A stretch of DNA of 16,070 bases, taken from an uncultured Prevotellaceae bacterium (GTDB lineage Bacteria; Bacteroidota; Bacteroidia; Bacteroidales; Bacteroidaceae). The notes below the pieces were generated by a model. It had not been told where the DNA came from. It worked only from the letters and a program-made list of their open reading frames with translations, and made no database searches. A program made the position numbers and the translations under genes. This document shows positions 12,782 through 16,070 of this stretch, in pieces. How positions within the stretch are numbered: the first letter of the stretch is position 1; the number at the start of each line of letters is the position of its first letter. The DNA lies in contig CAJKQZ010000041.1 of assembly GCA_905202115.1 (NCBI GenBank), forward strand, positions 1 to 16,070, written 5' to 3'.

Positions 12782-15724
12782 CTATCTGCGTCCGCCGCCA
12801 CCCCCTGACGGTCTCATACCTCCGCCGCCAGGGCCGCGATTTCCGCCGCGGAAATTACCACGGCCGTTGTCGTTGTTTTCATAACTGCGCTTGCCTCCGA
12901 AAATATTCAGACGGTAAAGAAACTTTACCATAAGATATGAATTTATACTGTTGTTCCACGTATCCGAACGCATTTGCGCATTGATAGTACGCGAAACATT
13001 GCTCTGCTTATGCAATATATCGTAAAGCTGTACCGAAAGCGTACCGGCATTTCCCTTGAAAAAGCTCTGCGAAAGCTGGGCGTTCCATATAAGTTCGTTC
13101 GTGTTCATGGAATTGTCGGAATAACCGCGGCGGGAATTCATGCGTATGTCGGTAGAAACCTGCATATTCCACGCAAAAGAGATATTCGCGTTAGCACCGT
13201 AGTTGAAATTCCACGTATCCATGTTGGCGTTGCTCTGAAGTTTGTTGCGCGAATGCTGGTAATTGAGCCCGCCGTTCACACCTACCTCGAGAAGTCCCGT
13301 GCGGTAGCTTATGCGCATGTTTTCTCCCAATCCCAGAGTTTTTGTGACGTTTTTGCGGCTCACCGTGTCATTTCCTGTGCTGACGTATCCCACGCTGTTC
13401 GTATAGTTTATATTCGTAAATGTAGAAAGGTTCCAGCTCTTTTCTTTTCCGAACGCAGTGTTGAACATGAAGTCCGAGCCAATGTCCCAGTTTCCGTTTA
13501 TGTTTTCCGGCCGCGTGGTGCGCACACCGGTTTTCTCGTCGTAGTGCATGGCGTTGCTTATGCTGTTCGACGTTTGGTTGAACCTTACATTTGCCATCCA
13601 GCCCTGCTGGCGGTCTACGATATAGTTGTTGTAAAAAACGCTGAAGTTATTGTTCCACGAAGGCTTTAGCCCCGGATTTCCCCGCGAGATGTACAACGGG
13701 TTCGAATCGTCCGTAACGTCGAGCAGGTCGGTCATCGACGGTTGCGAGGAGCTTCCTCTGTATCTCATGTCGAGCTGCGAAGTTTGCGAGATTTTGTATC
13801 GCAGACGAATGTTCGGCGAAACATTGAACACATCGCGCGTAACGATTGTGTCAAGCCTGTCTTTCTGATAGTCGAGGTTTGTGTGCTGCGGATTAAAGTC
13901 TACTCCCGCATGGAACTGCAAATTTTCTGTATTATATCTCACTCCGGCCGAAATGCGGTGGGTATAGTTCTTATATGTTGCGTACTGACTGTTGCGCATG
14001 TTGAGCGCATAACGCAGCGAGTCTGCCTCTGTAGGATAAGTTCCTATGGGTGGGGAATACATGTCGCGCCAGCCTTGCAGCGAGTCGAGCTGATAAAGCG
14101 AGCGGTCGTTGCTGCTGTAGGAATAGTCGTACTGATAACTGAGCTGGGCGTGCAGATTTTTGGTTATAGGTTCGCTGTAACTGAGCCTTCCTCCGTAGCT
14201 CCAGTTTTTCGACGGGCTTGTGGTATATTGGTTGGTAAACTGCTGTGAGGTTCCGTCGGTGCGCTGATAATAGTTTATCATACTTCGCGAGAAGCTGTTG
14301 TTTTCGCCGTCCGAATAGTTTCCCCAAAGAGTAAAAGAAGCGTTCCGGCCTTTGTTGTTCAGCCTTCTCACAATCATACCCCAGCCGCCGGCGGTTGTGC
14401 TTTTGCTGTCGCCCATAGATATGCGGTGATTGTCATTAACTGCTATCTTTTTCAGAGCCGAGCTTGAGTCGTTGAAAATGGAATTCAGGGGATTTTTGAT
14501 TCCGGCTATCGAGTAAGGGTCTTCGTTGAAGGTAGCCGAATAGCTTTCCGACCAGTTGCTCGACTCTGAATAGGAAATATTCGGCTCGAACATGATGAAA
14601 GTGAGCGTGTCGGGGTTCCATTTCATGCGCAGTCCGCCGTTGAAATTAGTGCTGTGGCTGTAATTGCTGCTCTTAGAGTTTGCAAACGACGACTCCGTGC
14701 CGCTGTTGAGGAAGGTTTCGCTGCTCGAGCGCGACTGCGAGTCGTTTCCGGAATGGCTCCAGCGGAAGTTTCCGCTTATGTCGAAGTATCCGGCTTCGCG
14801 TTCCTTTTTATCGGTGTTCCACCCTAAATTTATACCTGCGGTTTTCGAAGCTACGAGTCCGCTTCCCGCTCCGCGCCCCCAGCGGAAGCCACGGTCGCCA
14901 ACGTTGTTCGCACTGCCGAATACCGTTTCGCGGTCTCTGTCGGTGTAGCGGTTTACAAACAGATTCGAAGAATATCTGTCTTTTGTGCCGATACCGAGAT
15001 CGATATTGCTCACCCAGCTTTCCTTTAGCTTGCGTTTGAGAGTGAGGTCGAGCACCGTCTCTTCTTCACCGTCGTCTACGCCCGTTTGCTGGGCATAATC
15101 GCTCTTTTTGTCGTAGGCTTTCAGTTTGTCTATAAGTTCGGTGGGCAGATTCTTCATGGCAATCTTGGTATCGCCGCGAAAGAAGTCCTTTCCGTTTATA
15201 AGTATCTGCGAAACTGATTTTCCGTTTATCTTTATCGACCCGTCGTCGCTCACCTCGGCTCCGGGCAACTGCTCCACGAGAGATTCGAGCGTTGAGCCAA
15301 CGGGCACACGGTAGGCCGCAGCGTTATACTGGAACGTATCGGCTTTCATCTCCACTTTTGCGGCCTTCTCGGTCACGACGGCCCCTTTCAGAGCCACCGT
15401 ATTTGTGTGCAAGGACAAAGTTCCGAGCGCGGCATTAGGATTTGCTTTCGACAGCGACACATTGCGGAACAATGTCTTGTACCCCACGAACGACACCTTG
15501 ATTATATAATTTCCCGCTTTCGAGGTTTTGAGTGTAAAAGTACCCGTTTTCGACGAACCCATACCTCCTACATAAGTGGAGTCCTGTTTCAGCAGTTGAA
15601 CCGTTGCAAGTTCTATTGCATTACCGCTTTCGTTGTCGGCCACCTTTCCTGTTATGGTATACTGCGCTTGCATTGCCGTAGCAAAAACGAAAACCGAAAA
15701 AATTAAAAAAGACAATCTCTTCAT
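12782..15724 (-). CDS. outer-membrane beta-barrel protein with CarboxypepD-like N-terminal domain (TonB-receptor-like)
   Basis: A 980-residue outer-membrane protein. A Sec signal peptide spans residues 1-20 (cut before Gln21). A CarboxypepD_reg-like/SusC-type beta-sandwich follows (about 22-100; ITGKVADNESGNAIELATVQ and VSFVGYKTLFRNVSL are typical), then a plug-like region (about 120-235; GSTLESLVEQLPGAEV, ILINGKDFFRGD, LPTELIDKLKAYDKKSD). The rest (about 235-935) has many amphipathic strands rich in Tyr, Ser, Asn and Trp, as in the OMP_b-brl_3 group of Bacteroidota barrels. No SusD partner is beside it, so it is not a SusCD pair; the substrate is unknown. The last 40 or so residues form a Gly/Arg/Asn-rich tail (RGGNRGPGGGGMRPSGGGGG) in place of a terminal aromatic strand. 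The ATG at 15724 gives the right signal peptide. Confidence 0.92.
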   Translation of the reverse strand: MKRLSFLIFSVFVFATAMQAQYTITGKVADNESGNAIELATVQLLKQDSTYVGGMGSSKTGTFTLKTSKAGNYIIKVSFVGYKTLFRNVSLSKANPNAALGTLSLHTNTVALKGAVVTEKAAKVEMKADTFQYNAAAYRVPVGSTLESLVEQLPGAEVSDDGSIKINGKSVSQILINGKDFFRGDTKIAMKNLPTELIDKLKAYDKKSDYAQQTGVDDGEEETVLDLTLKRKLKESWVSNIDLGIGTKDRYSSNLFVNRYTDRDRETVFGSANNVGDRGFRWGRGAGSGLVASKTAGINLGWNTDKKEREAGYFDISGNFRWSHSGNDSQSRSSSETFLNSGTESSFANSKSSNYSHSTNFNGGLRMKWNPDTLTFIMFEPNISYSESSNWSESYSATFNEDPYSIAGIKNPLNSIFNDSSSALKKIAVNDNHRISMGDSKSTTAGGWGMIVRRLNNKGRNASFTLWGNYSDGENNSFSRSMINYYQRTDGTSQQFTNQYTTSPSKNWSYGGRLSYSEPITKNLHAQLSYQYDYSYSSNDRSLYQLDSLQGWRDMYSPPIGTYPTEADSLRYALNMRNSQYATYKNYTHRISAGVRYNTENLQFHAGVDFNPQHTNLDYQKDRLDTIVTRDVFNVSPNIRLRYKISQTSQLDMRYRGSSSQPSMTDLLDVTDDSNPLYISRGNPGLKPSWNNNFSVFYNNYIVDRQQGWMANVRFNQTSNSISNAMHYDEKTGVRTTRPENINGNWDIGSDFMFNTAFGKEKSWNLSTFTNINYTNSVGYVSTGNDTVSRKNVTKTLGLGENMRISYRTGLLEVGVNGGLNYQHSRNKLQSNANMDTWNFNYGANANISFAWNMQVSTDIRMNSRRGYSDNSMNTNELIWNAQLSQSFFKGNAGTLSVQLYDILHKQSNVSRTINAQMRSDTWNNSINSYLMVKFLYRLNIFGGKRSYENNDNGRGNFRGGNRGPGGGGMRPSGGGGGRR

Positions 15725-15955
15725 GAGGAGCTTTTATTTGAACATAATTAATGATTTATTAGTACGACAGATAAATTTTTTCCACCGAAATTACACTCTT
15801 TTGATTATAAATAATGGCAAAAGTTTAATCAATTAAGAAAAAAACTTTACTTATATACGATTTTTCAAACTGCACAAATCAAATAGGTATATTGTTAAGA
15901 AAAAAATGTAAAAATCTTTGGTATAGAAAAGAGAACATCGTTTTTCCGCGAAACA
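15725..15955. other. AT-rich upstream region of the barrel gene
   Basis: This should contain the minus-strand promoter and leader of the barrel gene, but no exact TAnnTTTG is present. The nearest is minus-strand AACTTTTG (15825-15818), one base off, with no -33 partner. No ORF on either strand looks real. Confidence 0.4.
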
Positions 15956-16070
15956 CGCCACGTCTTGCAGCAGGAGTTTGCAGACAAATACGGTCAGTCA
16001 GCAAGTAATTGAAAATCAGCACATGTATACATAGCAAAAAATATGTCTGAGATATTTTAAATTATCTCAG
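15956..16070 (+). repeat. TCTGAGATA palindromic repeat element, copy 4 (cut by the window end)
   Basis: The left flank from CGCCACG (15956) matches copy 1 from 1455: TGCAG, CAGACAAA, ACGG, CAGTC, CAAG, AATTG, AATCAGC (ending 16020), a 12-base gap, then AGCAAAAA (16033-16040). The palindromic core starts at 16041 with one unit (ATGTCTGAGATATTTTAAA), and the second unit AAATTATCTCAG reaches the last base. CTGAGATA (16047-16054) pairs with TATCTCAG (16063-16070). The rest of the element is outside the window. The next gene is not visible. Confidence 0.72.

Noticed and set aside
10529..12782. Both minus-strand genes have their terminators exactly 155 bases past the stop
   Set aside because: The two 3' regions share no sequence, so the equal distance is treated as coincidence.
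12663..12884. Small plus-strand ORF preceded by CTAACTAATAACAAAATTTACT, resembling a SusC-type leader
   Set aside because: The second half is antisense to the end of the barrel gene and becomes Pro-rich shadow sequence. The hairpin before it fits better as the minus-strand terminator. A decayed gene start cannot be excluded.

Overview
The window looks like chromosomal DNA of a member of the Bacteroidales (Bacteroidota). Reasons: promoters of the TTTG-N19-TAnnTTTG type (clearest before the tRNA-Lys and rsmI), no Shine-Dalgarno sequences at most starts, several lipoproteins, a GldH gene, RicT with a Cys-rich N-terminus, and a large outer-membrane barrel with a CarboxypepD-like N-terminal domain. 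The genus cannot be fixed from sequence alone. I see no phage, transposase, CRISPR array or toxin/defence locus.

Layout. Positions 1-55 hold the 5' part of a tRNA-Lys(UUU) gene on the minus strand, cut by the window edge, with its own promoter. An AI-2E family permease follows (minus, 125-1222). After a 552-base divergent intergenic region comes a long plus-strand run: rsmI, a coiled-coil lipoprotein, a CNNM/CorC-type transporter, metF, holB (delta'), ricT, gldH, a metallophosphoesterase lipoprotein, and an unknown exported protein (1775-10287). Spacing suggests rsmI-lipoprotein, transporter-metF(-holB), and ricT-gldH-phosphoesterase-exported protein as units; the last group overlaps by 17 and 20 bases at two junctions. 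Then come two minus-strand genes: cardiolipin synthase (10684-12111) and a 980-residue outer-membrane barrel protein (12782-15724). Each has a recognisable factor-independent terminator about 155 bases past its stop codon.

How the genes relate. Most are housekeeping: 16S rRNA methylation (RsmI), one-carbon metabolism (MetF), the replication clamp loader (HolB) and membrane phospholipid synthesis (Cls). Several others act at the cell envelope: three lipoproteins, one small exported protein and one large barrel.

The most unusual content is not a gene. A family of short AT-rich palindromic elements built on the 17-mer TATGTCTGAGATAATTT occurs four times (about 1534-1594, 10413-10479, 12336-12388 and 16041-16070, the last cut by the window end). 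There is one copy in every intergenic gap longer than 300 bases and none elsewhere. Each complete copy has three palindromic units about 20-22 bases apart. Flanking sequence is partly conserved: a shared left flank of about 75 bases in copies 1 and 4, and a GCGGGA-plus-T-tract right flank in copies 1, 2 (inverted) and 3. This looks like a dispersed REP/MITE-like repeat or a multi-site regulatory element, and I do not recognise it as a named family.
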